A stretch of 64,000 nt of DNA from Paraburkholderia fynbosensis (GCF_902859935.1 NZ_CADIKI010000012.1:186001-250000), one strand, 5' to 3'. Positions 8,198 to 17,656 are shown, counted from the stretch's first letter. Numbers and translations are program-made. The notes: generated by a model not told the origin, from the sequence alone.

Positions 8198-8842
8198 TCA
8201 GTGCTTCTTGTCGCCCGGCTCACCGCGCTTGAGACTTTCGAGCGCCGCGAACGGATTGGGCCGCTTGGGCTCATCGCCCTCGCCAGCTTCGTCCTGCGCG
8301 GCTTCGCCGCCCTCGCCTTCGGCACCGGCCACACCAGAGACCAGGCTCTCGTGCACCTCGGGACAGACCTCGTGCTTTGGCACGAGCGGCAAGGAAAGCA
8401 GCAACTCTTCTTCGATCAAGTCGACGAGATCGAACTGGCGCGAGCCCACGATCACTTCGACTTCATCCTCGTCGAGCGGAAACTCTTCGGCTTCCGCCTC
8501 AGTGTTGACGATCCGGTAGGTTGCATCGACGTTGAACGACTGCGGATACGGCGTCATGCACCGCTGACATTCGAGCCACGCGGCGCCGTGAACCGCCATC
8601 CTCAAATAAGGCTGCGGACCCTCGGTGCCGTCATCCTGCAATTCCGGTTGCGTCGCCCCTTCGGCTTGCCAGGTGAACGCGGTATCGCGGTCTGGCGCTT
8701 CTGCCGGGACTTCGTTTAACATGCGCGGCAGTTGCGAGACGCGCAAGACACCCGCGGCCTGACGCCCACTTCGCGCAAATTCGAACAGATCGAGCTCATG
8801 CGGGTCGGGTAGACCAGCAGGGTTGCCAGGATGTTGAGTCAT
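8198..8842 (-). CDS. yceD: DUF177 family protein YceD
   Basis: A 214-aa protein of the YceD/DUF177 family, linked to 23S rRNA processing or assembly in bacteria and plants and almost always paired with rpmF. The central ECQRCMTPY pair of cysteines and the acidic EEFPLDEDEVEVIVG stretch are family features. The C-terminal ~50 residues are Glu/Gly-rich and end in PFAALESLKRG. It is probably the first gene of the long minus-strand transcript that starts from the promoter at 8999-9027. Confidence 0.9.
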   Translation of the reverse strand: MTQHPGNPAGLPDPHELDLFEFARSGRQAAGVLRVSQLPRMLNEVPAEAPDRDTAFTWQAEGATQPELQDDGTEGPQPYLRMAVHGAAWLECQRCMTPYPQSFNVDATYRIVNTEAEAEEFPLDEDEVEVIVGSRQFDLVDLIEEELLLSLPLVPKHEVCPEVHESLVSGVAGAEGEGGEAAQDEAGEGDEPKRPNPFAALESLKRGEPGDKKH

Positions 8843-8998
8843 GTGCGCTCCTGCGTCGGCAAGGATTTCGCCGGGGTAATCCGGTTTGCGAGACAGCCTG
8901 TGAAGCCCGCGGCACCGTGTTCAACTGAATGCCCGCGTGGAGCTTTATCGAACACACCGGGACTCGCCTGACGCAAGCATACCGATGAAAAGCCCGAA

Positions 8999-9027
8999 AT
9001 CATATCCGTTTTGTCTTTTCGAGTCAA
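8999..9027 (-). promoter_or_regulatory. Sigma70 promoter for yceD-rpmF-plsX-fab
   Basis: On the minus strand TTGACT (9027-9022) and TATGAT (9004-8999) are separated by exactly 17 bases. Transcription would start near 8992, giving yceD a leader of about 150 nt. This is among the best sigma70 matches in the window. Confidence 0.72.
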
Positions 9028-9098
9028 ACACTTAAGCCCGTACGTGCGCGAACTCCGCGCAACCCCGTACGCCCCGCCTCCCTAGCCGTTGGTTGACC

Positions 9099-9716
9099 AT
9101 GCCAGATTCCCCCAATCGCCCGCCACGCCTGATTCTGGCGTCGAGTTCGCCGTATCGTCGCGAGTTGCTCGAACGCCTGCGCGTCCCGTTCGACGTCGTC
9201 GCGCCGGCGATCGATGAAACGCCGCTTGCTGGCGAAACACCCGAAGTCACCGCGTTGCGGCTCGCCGGGGCCAAGGCCCGTGCGGTTGCCGGCGCACTCG
9301 GCGCCGCCGACGCCGCACTCGTGATCGGCTCGGACCAGGTCGCCACCTATGACGGCCTGCAGATCGGCAAACCCGGCTCGCACGACAAAGCGCTCGCGCA
9401 ATTGCAGGCAATGCGTGGTCGCGAAGTGCTGTTTCATAGTGCGCTGTGCCTGTTCGACAGCCGCGCGGGCACCGCGCAAACCGTCGACGTGATTACCCGC
9501 GTGCAGTTTCGCGATCTGCCGGACATCGCGCTCGAAGCCTATCTCCAGGCCGAAACGCCCTATGACGTTGCCGGTAGCGCCAAATCCGAAGGGCTCGGCA
9601 TCGCGCTGCTCGAAGCCATCCATTCCGACGACCCCACCGCCCTCGTCGGCCTGCCGTTGATCGCACTGACGCGGATGTTGCTGGCAGCGGGCTACCCACT
9701 TCTGGAGGCGCAATGA
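9099..9716 (+). CDS. yceF: Maf-like nucleotide pyrophosphatase, YceF subfamily
   Basis: A 205-aa Maf/HAM1-fold house-cleaning enzyme; the YceF branch hydrolyses 7-methyl-GTP. Visible are the N-terminal LASSSPYRRELL motif, the DETP motif, GSDQV (in place of the Maf dTTPase pattern) and AGSAKSEGLGI, all matching E. coli YceF rather than YhdE. The ATG at 9099 is preferred over an in-frame TTG two codons earlier. Its stop overlaps the next start (ATGA), so the pair is coupled. Confidence 0.9.
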   Translation: MPDSPNRPPRLILASSSPYRRELLERLRVPFDVVAPAIDETPLAGETPEVTALRLAGAKARAVAGALGAADAALVIGSDQVATYDGLQIGKPGSHDKALAQLQAMRGREVLFHSALCLFDSRAGTAQTVDVITRVQFRDLPDIALEAYLQAETPYDVAGSAKSEGLGIALLEAIHSDDPTALVGLPLIALTRMLLAAGYPLLEAQ

Positions 9717-10432
9717 GCGGCACGCTCTATCTGATTCCGAACACGCTCGGCGAAGGCGACACCGACGCGCTCGACGCCGTCCTGCCCGCGCCGGTACGCG
9801 CCCGCGCGGCGGCACTCCATTACTACATAGGCGAAAACGCGAAAACCACGCGCGCGTTCCTGAAGAAAGTCGGCACCGAAAAGCCGATCCAGGAAATCGA
9901 AATTCGCGAATTGAACGTCAACACACCGCCAGGCGAAATCGACAAACTGCTCGCCCCGCTTCTCGCCGGCACGGACGCGGGCCTCGTCTCCGAAGCGGGC
10001 TGTCCGGCCGTCGCGGACCCGGGTGCACTGCTGGTGCGCCGCGCGCATGAACGCGGCGTGAAAGTCGTGCCGTTTGTCGGACCGAGTTCGATCCTGCTGG
10101 CCCTGATGGCTTCCGGGCTCAACGGCCAGAGCTTCGCGTTCCACGGCTATCTACCGGTCGACGCCGCTGAGCGTGCCAAGCGCCTGCGCGACCTGGAACA
10201 GCAGTCGCGCAAGGGCAAGCAGACGCAGATTTTTATCGAGACGCCGTACCGGAACCGTCAGCTGCTCGACACCTTGCTGGCGACATGCGCACCGTCCACG
10301 CTCGTATGCGTGGCAGTCGATCTGACGCTGGACACGGAAACCATCGCGAGCCGCACGGTGGCCGACTGGAAGAAGAAACCGGCGCTCGACCTGCACAAAC
10401 GGCCGGCCATTTTCCTGATTCTTGCGGTTTGA
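9713..10432 (+). CDS. SAM-dependent methyltransferase, RsmI-like tetrapyrrole methylase fold
   Basis: A 239-aa protein of the tetrapyrrole-methylase superfamily. It has the LIPNTLGEGD opening, the SEAGCPAVADPG loop (SAM site), GPSSILLALMASGLNGQ and FIETPYRN, all shared with the 16S rRNA 2'-O-methyltransferase RsmI. RsmI itself is longer and usually starts GTLYVVATPIGN, so this is a shorter paralogue of unknown substrate. It overlaps yceF by four bases and is followed by a bidirectional terminator. Confidence 0.8.
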   Translation: MSGTLYLIPNTLGEGDTDALDAVLPAPVRARAAALHYYIGENAKTTRAFLKKVGTEKPIQEIEIRELNVNTPPGEIDKLLAPLLAGTDAGLVSEAGCPAVADPGALLVRRAHERGVKVVPFVGPSSILLALMASGLNGQSFAFHGYLPVDAAERAKRLRDLEQQSRKGKQTQIFIETPYRNRQLLDTLLATCAPSTLVCVAVDLTLDTETIASRTVADWKKKPALDLHKRPAIFLILAV

Positions 10433-10462
10433 CGCTGCGGCAAACATACGCCGCGGGGGCAA

Positions 10463-10501
10463 AAAAGCCCCGTGCGATTAGCAGTAATCGCGCGGGCTTT
10501 T
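10463..10501. terminator. Bidirectional terminator between RsmI-like gene and sppA
   Basis: AAAAGCCC and GGGCTTTT flank a long imperfect stem including GCGATTA/TAATCGC. It serves the two converging genes. Confidence 0.85.
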
Positions 10502-10528
10502 GCATACGCATAGCTGATGTGTAGCTGA

Positions 10529-11536
10529 TCAACGCAGGTTCAGTTTTTCCCCTAACGCCATTGCCTTGACCGCGCCGCTGCCGACCGCCGCGCCGAATTT
10601 TCGTGCAACGCGGTCGGTAATGCTCTCTTTCACCGTGTAATCGACGATATCGGGCGCTTTGAAAAAATCGCGCGCCACATGGTCCGAGTCGCCGAAACCG
10701 TCCGCGAGGCCCAATTCGACACTCTTTTGGCCCGTCCAGAACAGGCCGGAAAACATATCCGGCGTTTCATGCAGACGCTTGCCGCGCCCTTGACGCACCG
10801 CGTCGATGAACTGCGCGTGGATCTGATCGAGCATCTCCTGCGCATGTGCGTCCATCTTCGGCGTTTCTGGTGAGAACGGATCGAAAAAGCCCTTGTTCTC
10901 GCCCGAAGTATGCAGACGGCGTTGAATCCCCAACTTGTCCATCAAGCCGGTGAAGCCGAAGCTGTCCATCAGCACGCCGATCGAACCGACGATGCTCGCC
11001 TTGTCCACGTAGATCTTGTCAGCCGCCGCAGCCGCATAATAGCCGCCCGACGCGCACATGTCGCCGACCACGGCGTAGAGCGGAATCGACGGATATTTGG
11101 CACGCAGCCGGCGAATCTCGTTATAAATAATCCCTGCCTGCACCGGACTGCCGCCCGGACTGTTACACCGCAAGATGACCCCTGCGGTGCCCGAGTCGTC
11201 GAACGCGCTCTGCAACGCAGCGTTGACATCTTCGGCGTTCGCATTGGTATCTGCGGAGATTTCGCCATCAAGTGTGATCATGGCCGTATGACGACCTGTC
11301 ACGGCGACCCTGTCGCCGGAAAAGCTGAACGCGCCCCAGACCAGCAGCAGCAGCAGGACGACCAGAAAGAGAAACCGGAAAAAAATCTTCCAGCGGCGCG
11401 CGGCGCGCTGTTCTGTGATCGCCGCGAGCGCGATACGCTCAAGCGCCGCCCGCTCCCAGCCGGGCTCATCGGCGGGCAAGCGGGAGCGGCCAGTCCGGGA
11501 CGGGTCCTGCGGCTCGGGAGTCAAATTGTCGGACAT
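10529..11536 (-). CDS. sppA: S49 family signal peptide peptidase SppA
   Basis: A membrane-anchored serine protease that degrades cleaved signal peptides. The 335-aa protein has a cytoplasmic N-terminus, one membrane anchor (about residues 50-72) and a single S49 domain. The NSPGGSP oxyanion loop (125-131) and nucleophile S163 in CASGGYY are clear; the general-base Lys is probably in the QGRGKRL segment near residue 255. It is the short, single-domain type rather than the E. coli tandem type. It is followed (upstream in coordinates) by a terminator shared with the opposite gene, and may be cotranscribed with the Rieske gene 27 bp before it. Confidence 0.92.
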   Translation of the reverse strand: MSDNLTPEPQDPSRTGRSRLPADEPGWERAALERIALAAITEQRAARRWKIFFRFLFLVVLLLLLVWGAFSFSGDRVAVTGRHTAMITLDGEISADTNANAEDVNAALQSAFDDSGTAGVILRCNSPGGSPVQAGIIYNEIRRLRAKYPSIPLYAVVGDMCASGGYYAAAAADKIYVDKASIVGSIGVLMDSFGFTGLMDKLGIQRRLHTSGENKGFFDPFSPETPKMDAHAQEMLDQIHAQFIDAVRQGRGKRLHETPDMFSGLFWTGQKSVELGLADGFGDSDHVARDFFKAPDIVDYTVKESITDRVARKFGAAVGSGAVKAMALGEKLNLR

Positions 11537-11563
11537 GCGGGTCTTGAAAGATCGAAGAGAAAA

Positions 11564-11968
11564 TCAGGGAGTCGCGGGAGTCAGCTCGCCGTCGGGCAGC
11601 CAGAACACGCCGCGGCCTTGCGGCGTATCCCGCTCCTCGACCTGAAGCGGACGCAATCTGCCGCCGCGGCACGGACCACCGACGCATTTGCCCGTATCCG
11701 GCGCGTAAATCGCGCCATGTGTCGCGCACATCAAGTATAAACCGGACGATTCGAAGAACTGCCCTTCGGCCCAGTCGAGCTCCATCGGCACGTGCGCGCA
11801 GCGGTTCAAGTAACCATACGGCCGCCCATTGTAGCGAACGAAAAACACCACGACGTCGCCTCCGCCGAGCCGCGCGGCGAATCTGATGCCCGCGCCGCCG
11901 TCGACCAGTTCTTCCGCCGCGCAAACGCGGACCGCTTTCGCTGCCGCTTCGGCCATGTCGGTGTTCAT
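11564..11968 (-). CDS. Rieske [2Fe-2S] domain protein
   Basis: A 134-aa soluble Rieske protein. The cluster ligands are C57 and H59 (NRCAHVPME) and C81 and H84 (MCATHGAIY). It has no transmembrane anchor or oxygenase partner nearby, so it is a stand-alone electron carrier of the nitrite reductase small-subunit type, with unknown partner. Its start overlaps the gph stop by four bases, placing it in the rluC-gph-Rieske-sppA string. Confidence 0.88.
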   Translation of the reverse strand: MNTDMAEAAAKAVRVCAAEELVDGGAGIRFAARLGGGDVVVFFVRYNGRPYGYLNRCAHVPMELDWAEGQFFESSGLYLMCATHGAIYAPDTGKCVGGPCRGGRLRPLQVEERDTPQGRGVFWLPDGELTPATP

Positions 11969-12624
11969 GCGTTCTCTTGCAACCAGCCAGCCAACGCGCT
12001 CACGCTCGGCGCGATGAATTTCGGCGACAGCGCGCTCAACGAGCCGGCCGGATGCGCACCATAGGTCACGGCGATACCCGCGACACCCGCGTTGATTGCC
12101 ATTTGCAGATCATGCGTCGTATCGCCGACCATCACGGTGCGCGCCGGATCCTGTCCCAGTTCGCGCGTCAATTCATGCAGCATGGCGGGATGCGGCTTGG
12201 AGAAGGTCTCGTCGGCGCAGCGGGTGCCGTCGAACAGGCTGATCAGGCGCGACTGGTCCAGTGCGCGATTCAGCCCGACACGGCTCTTGCCGGTCGCCAC
12301 GGCCAGCAAGTAGCCCTGGTCGCGCAATTCCTGCAGCATTTCGCGCACGCCGGCGAACAGTTCGGTGGTCTGATCCTTCACCAGATAATGGAAGCGATAA
12401 CGCTCGGCCAGACGCGGATATTCAGACGGATCGAGTGTCGGAGCGGCAATTTGCAGCGCTTCGCGCAAGCCGAGGCCGATCACATAACTCGCGGCTTCGT
12501 CGGCGGGGACCGGCAGGCCGAGATCGCGGCAAGCCGCCTGGATGCTGCGCGTGATGTGCGCGGTCGAATCCATCAACGTGCCGTCCCAGTCGAAGACGAT
12601 CAGATCAAATTGCTCTCTAGCCAT
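11965..12624 (-). CDS. gph: HAD-family phosphatase, phosphoglycolate phosphatase-like
   Basis: A 219-aa HAD hydrolase of subclass IA. Motif I is FDWDGTLMDS (nucleophile Asp and acid/base Asp), motif II VATGKSR, motif III SKPHP and motif IV MVGDTTHDLQMA. This fits Gph, although sequence alone does not fix the substrate. The ATG at 12624 (MAREQFDL) is chosen because a further upstream start would run deep into rluC. It overlaps the rluC end by eight bases. Confidence 0.88.
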   Translation of the reverse strand: MAREQFDLIVFDWDGTLMDSTAHITRSIQAACRDLGLPVPADEAASYVIGLGLREALQIAAPTLDPSEYPRLAERYRFHYLVKDQTTELFAGVREMLQELRDQGYLLAVATGKSRVGLNRALDQSRLISLFDGTRCADETFSKPHPAMLHELTRELGQDPARTVMVGDTTHDLQMAINAGVAGIAVTYGAHPAGSLSALSPKFIAPSVSALAGWLQENA

Positions 12625-13642
12625 GCGGTGTCGTCTCCGGGTTTGACCCATTTCGTAATTCGTTGAGCTGTGCGATGAAGCCGCGGCACTCGGCCGGCAA
12701 CGGCGCCTCGAACTGCAGCGGCGCGCCGGTGGCGGGATGCGCCAGTTTCAGCCGGTAAGCGTGCAGGAACATGCGCTTCAGACCGGGTTTGGCCTTGGCG
12801 CGCGCCAACGCCTTGTTCAGCGCGAAGTCGCCGTATTTGGCGTCGCCGACGATTGGCAGTTCCAGGTGCTGCAAATGAACGCGGATCTGATGCGTGCGGC
12901 CGGTCTTGAGTTCCGCCTCGAGCAGCGCGTAGTCCGGCCAGCGGTCGATCAGATTGAAAACCGTGTGCGACGCGAGACCGTCCGCCTGGACGCGCACGCG
13001 GCGCTCGCCGTCCGCGGTCAGATACTTGTGCAGCGGCTCCTTGACCGCGCGGCGGCGCCCCCAGTCGCTTGCCCACTCTCCGTGGACGCAGGCATAGTAG
13101 CGCTTGTCCATCTTGTTCTCGCGAATCTGCTCGTGCAGATTGACGAGCGCGCTGCGCTTTTTGGCGAGCATCAGGATGCCGGAGGTTTCGCGATCCAGCC
13201 GATGCACCAGTTCGAGGAATTTCGCCTGCGGCCGCGCTTCGCGCATCTGCTCGATCACGCCGAACGCGACGCCGCTGCCGCCGTGAACCGCGACGCCAGC
13301 CGGTTTGTCGATGACGAGCATGTGGTCGTCTTCGAAAATGACCTGGAAGTTGGCATGTGGCACGGGCGCGTGCGCGACGGCTTCGTTCGGCTGCGCGACG
13401 CGAATCGGCGGCACGCGCACCAGGTCGCCGAGTTCGAGCCGGTACTGCGCATCTATCCGGCCCTTATTGACCCGCACCTCGCCGCTGCGCAGGATGCGAT
13501 AAATATGGCTCTTGGGCACGCCTTTACAGACGCGCAAGAGGAAGTTGTCGATGCGCTGTCCGGCCGCGCTGTCGTCGATCTCGATCATCGAGACCTGGTC
13601 GCTTGCGACCGATTTCTGGGATATTTTGCCTAACTCTTTCAT
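12617..13642 (-). CDS. rluC: 23S rRNA pseudouridine synthase RluC
   Basis: RluC converts U955, U2504 and U2580 of 23S rRNA to pseudouridine. The 341-aa protein has an N-terminal S4 RNA-binding domain (about residues 29-80) and an RluA-type catalytic domain with D150 in HRLDRETSG. The start at 13642 (MKELGKISQ) has no clear ribosome-binding site and a TATATT hexamer lies only four bases upstream, so either the mRNA is leaderless or the ATG at residue 19 (MIEIDDSAAG) is used. It diverges from rne, the usual Burkholderiaceae arrangement. Confidence 0.93.
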   Translation of the reverse strand: MKELGKISQKSVASDQVSMIEIDDSAAGQRIDNFLLRVCKGVPKSHIYRILRSGEVRVNKGRIDAQYRLELGDLVRVPPIRVAQPNEAVAHAPVPHANFQVIFEDDHMLVIDKPAGVAVHGGSGVAFGVIEQMREARPQAKFLELVHRLDRETSGILMLAKKRSALVNLHEQIRENKMDKRYYACVHGEWASDWGRRRAVKEPLHKYLTADGERRVRVQADGLASHTVFNLIDRWPDYALLEAELKTGRTHQIRVHLQHLELPIVGDAKYGDFALNKALARAKAKPGLKRMFLHAYRLKLAHPATGAPLQFEAPLPAECRGFIAQLNELRNGSNPETTPHG

Positions 13643-14373
13643 TCTGAATATAATTTGCCCAGCAGTCTGCGGCGGCCGGCGCAGTGACCGGAATTCGGGC
13701 GGATTGCGCAGGTGCAAGCGATAAACCGTTATTTTACTTGCGCCGGGGTCTGGTTGCTCACCCTCAAATGAGATGCAACAAGTTGCACGCACGAAGTCAG
13801 TACCCGGCAGGGACGGTGCCCACAGGCGCGTTCGGTCAAGGTCGGCTTCGACGGTAACGGAATTTTGGTAAAAAAGAATTTAACTTTCAGCTTCGGTATC
13901 GGGCGGTTGGACGCCCAGCTGTACGAAGCTGCAGGTTGCGAAAATACGGCGTGCGCCCGAGGCGTCTTGTAGAAAGTACAAGACATGGCGACGTCAAAAT
14001 GAGGCGAGACACCCCCAGCTGGAAAAGACGCGCCGCCTGCGCGAACTTCCCGCTGCGGCACGACCGCAGCCTCCGACCCTCCGGTCACGCGCCCAGTTGG
14101 CGCACCGGCGAGAGTGGACGAAAGGCTTATGAAGGTCTGCCGGCAGAACCCGCGGCGTGTCGGGTCGTTATTTGAAGCCGTGTTCGCATGTGCCCTACGG
14201 CACCGCGCCCATTTTTTAATGGGGCGGGCCCTCTCAGGCAATTCTCCCGCCATTTTTCCCGCTCCAGCGTGCTTGTGAAAACACAATAAGGCGCGGCATG
14301 CCGCTGCCCTCAGGGCTCTCGCGACTGACAACCGCGCAGCCAAGGGCAAGCTAAGCCGCTCTGGAGCCGTTCA
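13643..14373. promoter_or_regulatory. Long rluC-rne intergenic region and rne leader
   Basis: A 731-bp stretch without a credible gene. It carries the divergent promoters, an AT-rich patch near 13860-13895, a perfect inverted repeat CTTGTA-N5-TACAAG at 13966-13982, and a small CCCAT/ATGGG hairpin with a U-rich loop around 14208-14223. In enterobacteria the rne leader is a structured cis element by which RNase E represses its own mRNA; a similar role here is inference from size and position. Confidence 0.55.
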
Positions 14374-17300
14374 ATGAAACGAATGTTGTTCAACGCGACG
14401 CAGCAGGAAGAACTGCGCGTCGCCATCGTCGATGGGCAAAAACTCATCGATATCGACATCGAAACCGCCGGCCGCGAACAGCGCAAAGGCAATATTTACA
14501 AGGGCATCATTACCCGCATCGAGCCGTCGCTCGAAGCGTGTTTTGTCAACTACGGCGAAGACCGCCATGGCTTCCTGCCGTTCAAGGAAGTCGCCCGTCA
14601 GTACTTCCGCGACGGCGTCGACATGCGCTCCGCGCGCATTCAGGACGCGCTGAAGGAAGGCCAGGAACTGATCGTCCAGGTCGAAAAGGAAGAGCGCGGC
14701 AACAAGGGCGCTGCTCTCACCACCTTCATTTCGCTCGCCGGCCGGTATCTAGTTCTGATGCCGAATAACCCGCGCGGCGGCGGCGTGTCGCGCCGGATCG
14801 AAGGCGACGACCGTCAGGAGCTGCGCGAAACCATGGCGCAGCTGCAATTGCCGGAAGGCATGAGCATCATCGCGCGCACGGCCGGCATCGGCCGCAGCGC
14901 CGAAGAACTGCAGTGGGATCTGAACTACCTGATGCAGTTGTGGCGCGCGATCGAAGCCGCGTCGCAAAGCGGTTCGAGCGGCCAGCCGATGCTGATCTAT
15001 CTCGAATCGAGCCTCGTGATCCGCGCGATCCGCGACTATTTCCAACCGGACATAGGCGAAATCCTGATCGACACCACCGAAATCCATGACCAGGCCCGCG
15101 CCTTCATGGACATCGTGATGCCGGACAACGTCAGCAAGGTCAAGCGCTACCACGACGACGTGCCGCTCTTCTCGCGCTTTCAGATCGAACACCAGATCGA
15201 AACGGCGTACTCCCGCACGGTGCCGCTGCCCTCGGGCGGCGCGATCGTGATCGACCACACCGAAGCGCTGGTCGCAATCGACGTGAACTCGGCGCGCGCC
15301 ACCAAGGGCGCCGACATCGAGGAAACCGCCGCGCGCACCAACCTCGAAGCCGCCGACGAAGTCGCCCGCCAGTTGCGCCTGCGCGACCTGGGCGGTCTGA
15401 TCGTCATCGACTTCATCGACATGGAATCGGCCAAGAGCCAGCGTGAAGTCGAGCAGCGCCTGAAAGACGCGCTCAAGCATGACCGCGCGCGCGTCCAGAT
15501 GGGCAAGATCTCGCGCTTCGGCCTGATGGAGCTGTCGCGTCAGCGTCTGCGCCCGGCCCTGTCGGAAGGCAGCCACGTGACCTGCCCGCGCTGTAACGGC
15601 ACAGGCCATATTCGCGATACCGAATCGTCCGCACTGCAAGTGCTGCGGATCATTCAGGAAGAAGCGATGAAGGAAAACACCGCGGCGATCCATTGCCAGG
15701 TGCCGGTCGAAGTGACCGCCTTCCTGTTGAACGAAAAGCGTGCCGAAATCAACAAGATCGAATCGCGTTTCAAGGTCAATGTCGTCCTGATCCCGAACAA
15801 GCACCTCGACACGCCGCATTACAAGCTCGAGCGCCTGCGTCACGACGACGCGCGCCTCGATGATCCGCGCGCTTCGTGGAAGATGGCCGAAGAAGCGGCT
15901 CGCGAGCTGGAATCGGAAACCGGTTATAGCAAGCGCGCCGAGGAAGTGAAGCCGAAGCAGGAAGCGGCGGTCAAGGGCATCACGCCTGAAAAGCCGGCGC
16001 CGAGCGCGCCGGTGCGCCCGGCGGCGACCCCGGCTCCGGTCGCGGTCACCCCGGCGAGCGGCGGTTTCATCGGCTGGCTCAAAAATCTGTTCGGCATGCA
16101 GCCGGCCGCACCGGCGCCTGTCGTGCCGTCTACGACCGAGAAGCAGGCGCGTCCGCAACGCGGCGAACGCACGGAGCGCGGTGAGCGCACCGGCGAACGC
16201 GGCGGCGATCGCAACCGCAATCGCCGTGGCGGCGCGGCTGGCCGTGATGCGGCGGGTCGCGGCGAAGGCACGACTGCTGGCCGTCAGGCTCAAGGCCAGC
16301 AGCCGTCGCAGCGTCGCGAGGAACGCGAACCGCGTGAAGGCCGTGACGTGCGTGAACCACGCGAAGGTCGCGAGCCGCGCGAAGCGCGTGAACCGCGTGG
16401 CAATCGTGAAGCACGTGAGCCGCGTGAGGCCCGGGAAGGCCGCGAGCCGCGTGAAGTGCGCGAGGGCCGCGACAACCGCGATCGCGACAATCGCGGGGCG
16501 GATCGTGCGGAAGCTGTCGAAGGCGCACCGCGCGCCGAGCGTGGCGAGCGTCAGGAACGCGGCGAGCGCCGTGAGCGTGCCGAGCGCGGCGAACGCCGCA
16601 AGCAGCAAACGGAAACCACGGATGCGCTGACCACCGCGCAACCCGACGCACAAACGGCAGACGAACTGGCGCGCAGCCAGGTTGCCCTGAGCGAAAGCGG
16701 TGCGCCGGTCGATCAGGAAGCGGTGACCGGTGAAGGTGAAGAGCGTCGTCGTCGCCGTCGCGGCCGTCGCGGTGGCCGTCGTGAGCGCGAAGAGGACGTG
16801 AACGGCAACCTCGCAGCGGACGTCGCGGAAGCTGAAGGCGATAACGCCAGCGTCAGCGACGACGCGCAGGTGCACGCGGCTCATCAGCCGGTCGAGCACA
16901 AGGCCGAGGTCAGCGAAGCAAAAGACGTGACGCCGGTCGAAGTGGTGGTCGCCGCTGTCGCGACCGAAACCGCCGTCGTGACCGAACTGCACGCGGCAAC
17001 CGAAACGCCGGCACTGGCCGTCGAGAAGGCTGCGAAGACGGAAACCGTCGTGCCGGTCGAGCAGGCGCCGGTCGCGCCGGCTGCGGTGGAGCCGGTCGTG
17101 GATGCGCCGGTGCCACAAGCCGCCATCGCACCGGTCGAAACGGCGCAAGCCGCACCGGCCGCCAGCGAAACGGTTTCGCTAGTCGAACCGGTGGCACGCG
17201 CCGAAGCTCCGGCTCAAGTGCAGGTCGAAACGACAGCAGCAGCGCCAGTGGTTGAAACCCCGGCCACACCGGCTCCGCTCGACAGCCCGGCTCCGGCCGT

Positions 17301-17640
17301 GACAGTCGAGGCACCGGCGGTTGCGCCGGCGCCGCAGGACGAAATCGTCGAATCGCAGCCGGCGGTGGTGCCGACGGAACAGCCGGCCGAGATCGAGCCG
17401 GCGCCCATTGCCACGTCGCAGGCGCCGCGTAGCGGCGCCGTGTCGGCGGAAGCCCTGAAGCCGGTGCTGGAACAAGCCGGTCTCGTCTGGGTGAACACTG
17501 ACGCCGACAAATTGCGTGCCGCGCAGGAAGCCGCTGCGCAGACCGTCAAGCCGGCTCGCCGGGTGCGTGAGCGCAAGCCGCTGCCGCCGCTCGACAACGC
17601 GCCGATGCAACAGGTGGAAACGGGCAAGCATACGCAGTAA
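14374..17640 (+). CDS. rne: Ribonuclease E
   Basis: This is the endonuclease of the RNA degradosome, handling rRNA and tRNA maturation and mRNA decay. The 1088-aa protein has an S1 domain (about residues 38-120), the RNase E/G catalytic core with the AIDVN and VIDFIDME acidic motifs, and the zinc-link CPRC at residues 404-407. From about residue 515 it is a long disordered scaffold. That scaffold contains an Arg/Glu block (647-709) built on a 3-residue period, an RRRRRRGRRGGRR arginine cluster near 790, and a Pro/Ala/Val-rich tail. The extreme C-terminus (GAVSAEALKPVLEQAGLVWV) is more conserved-looking and may be a partner-binding motif. A strong terminator follows. Confidence 0.96.
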   Translation: MKRMLFNATQQEELRVAIVDGQKLIDIDIETAGREQRKGNIYKGIITRIEPSLEACFVNYGEDRHGFLPFKEVARQYFRDGVDMRSARIQDALKEGQELIVQVEKEERGNKGAALTTFISLAGRYLVLMPNNPRGGGVSRRIEGDDRQELRETMAQLQLPEGMSIIARTAGIGRSAEELQWDLNYLMQLWRAIEAASQSGSSGQPMLIYLESSLVIRAIRDYFQPDIGEILIDTTEIHDQARAFMDIVMPDNVSKVKRYHDDVPLFSRFQIEHQIETAYSRTVPLPSGGAIVIDHTEALVAIDVNSARATKGADIEETAARTNLEAADEVARQLRLRDLGGLIVIDFIDMESAKSQREVEQRLKDALKHDRARVQMGKISRFGLMELSRQRLRPALSEGSHVTCPRCNGTGHIRDTESSALQVLRIIQEEAMKENTAAIHCQVPVEVTAFLLNEKRAEINKIESRFKVNVVLIPNKHLDTPHYKLERLRHDDARLDDPRASWKMAEEAARELESETGYSKRAEEVKPKQEAAVKGITPEKPAPSAPVRPAATPAPVAVTPASGGFIGWLKNLFGMQPAAPAPVVPSTTEKQARPQRGERTERGERTGERGGDRNRNRRGGAAGRDAAGRGEGTTAGRQAQGQQPSQRREEREPREGRDVREPREGREPREAREPRGNREAREPREAREGREPREVREGRDNRDRDNRGADRAEAVEGAPRAERGERQERGERRERAERGERRKQQTETTDALTTAQPDAQTADELARSQVALSESGAPVDQEAVTGEGEERRRRRRGRRGGRREREEDVNGNLAADVAEAEGDNASVSDDAQVHAAHQPVEHKAEVSEAKDVTPVEVVVAAVATETAVVTELHAATETPALAVEKAAKTETVVPVEQAPVAPAAVEPVVDAPVPQAAIAPVETAQAAPAASETVSLVEPVARAEAPAQVQVETTAAAPVVETPATPAPLDSPAPAVTVEAPAVAPAPQDEIVESQPAVVPTEQPAEIEPAPIATSQAPRSGAVSAEALKPVLEQAGLVWVNTDADKLRAAQEAAAQTVKPARRVRERKPLPPLDNAPMQQVETGKHTQ

Positions 17641-17656
17641 GCCGCCCCGCTTCACT

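Noticed and set aside
13729..14349. A 206-codon minus-strand frame in the rne leader.
   Set aside because: It has no recognisable domain or ribosome-binding site and lies in the expected promoter/leader region.
14749..17148. A 799-codon open frame antisense to rne.
   Set aside because: High third-position GC and the Arg/Glu repeats keep this frame open; its translation is low-complexity Arg/Phe/Ala with no family features.
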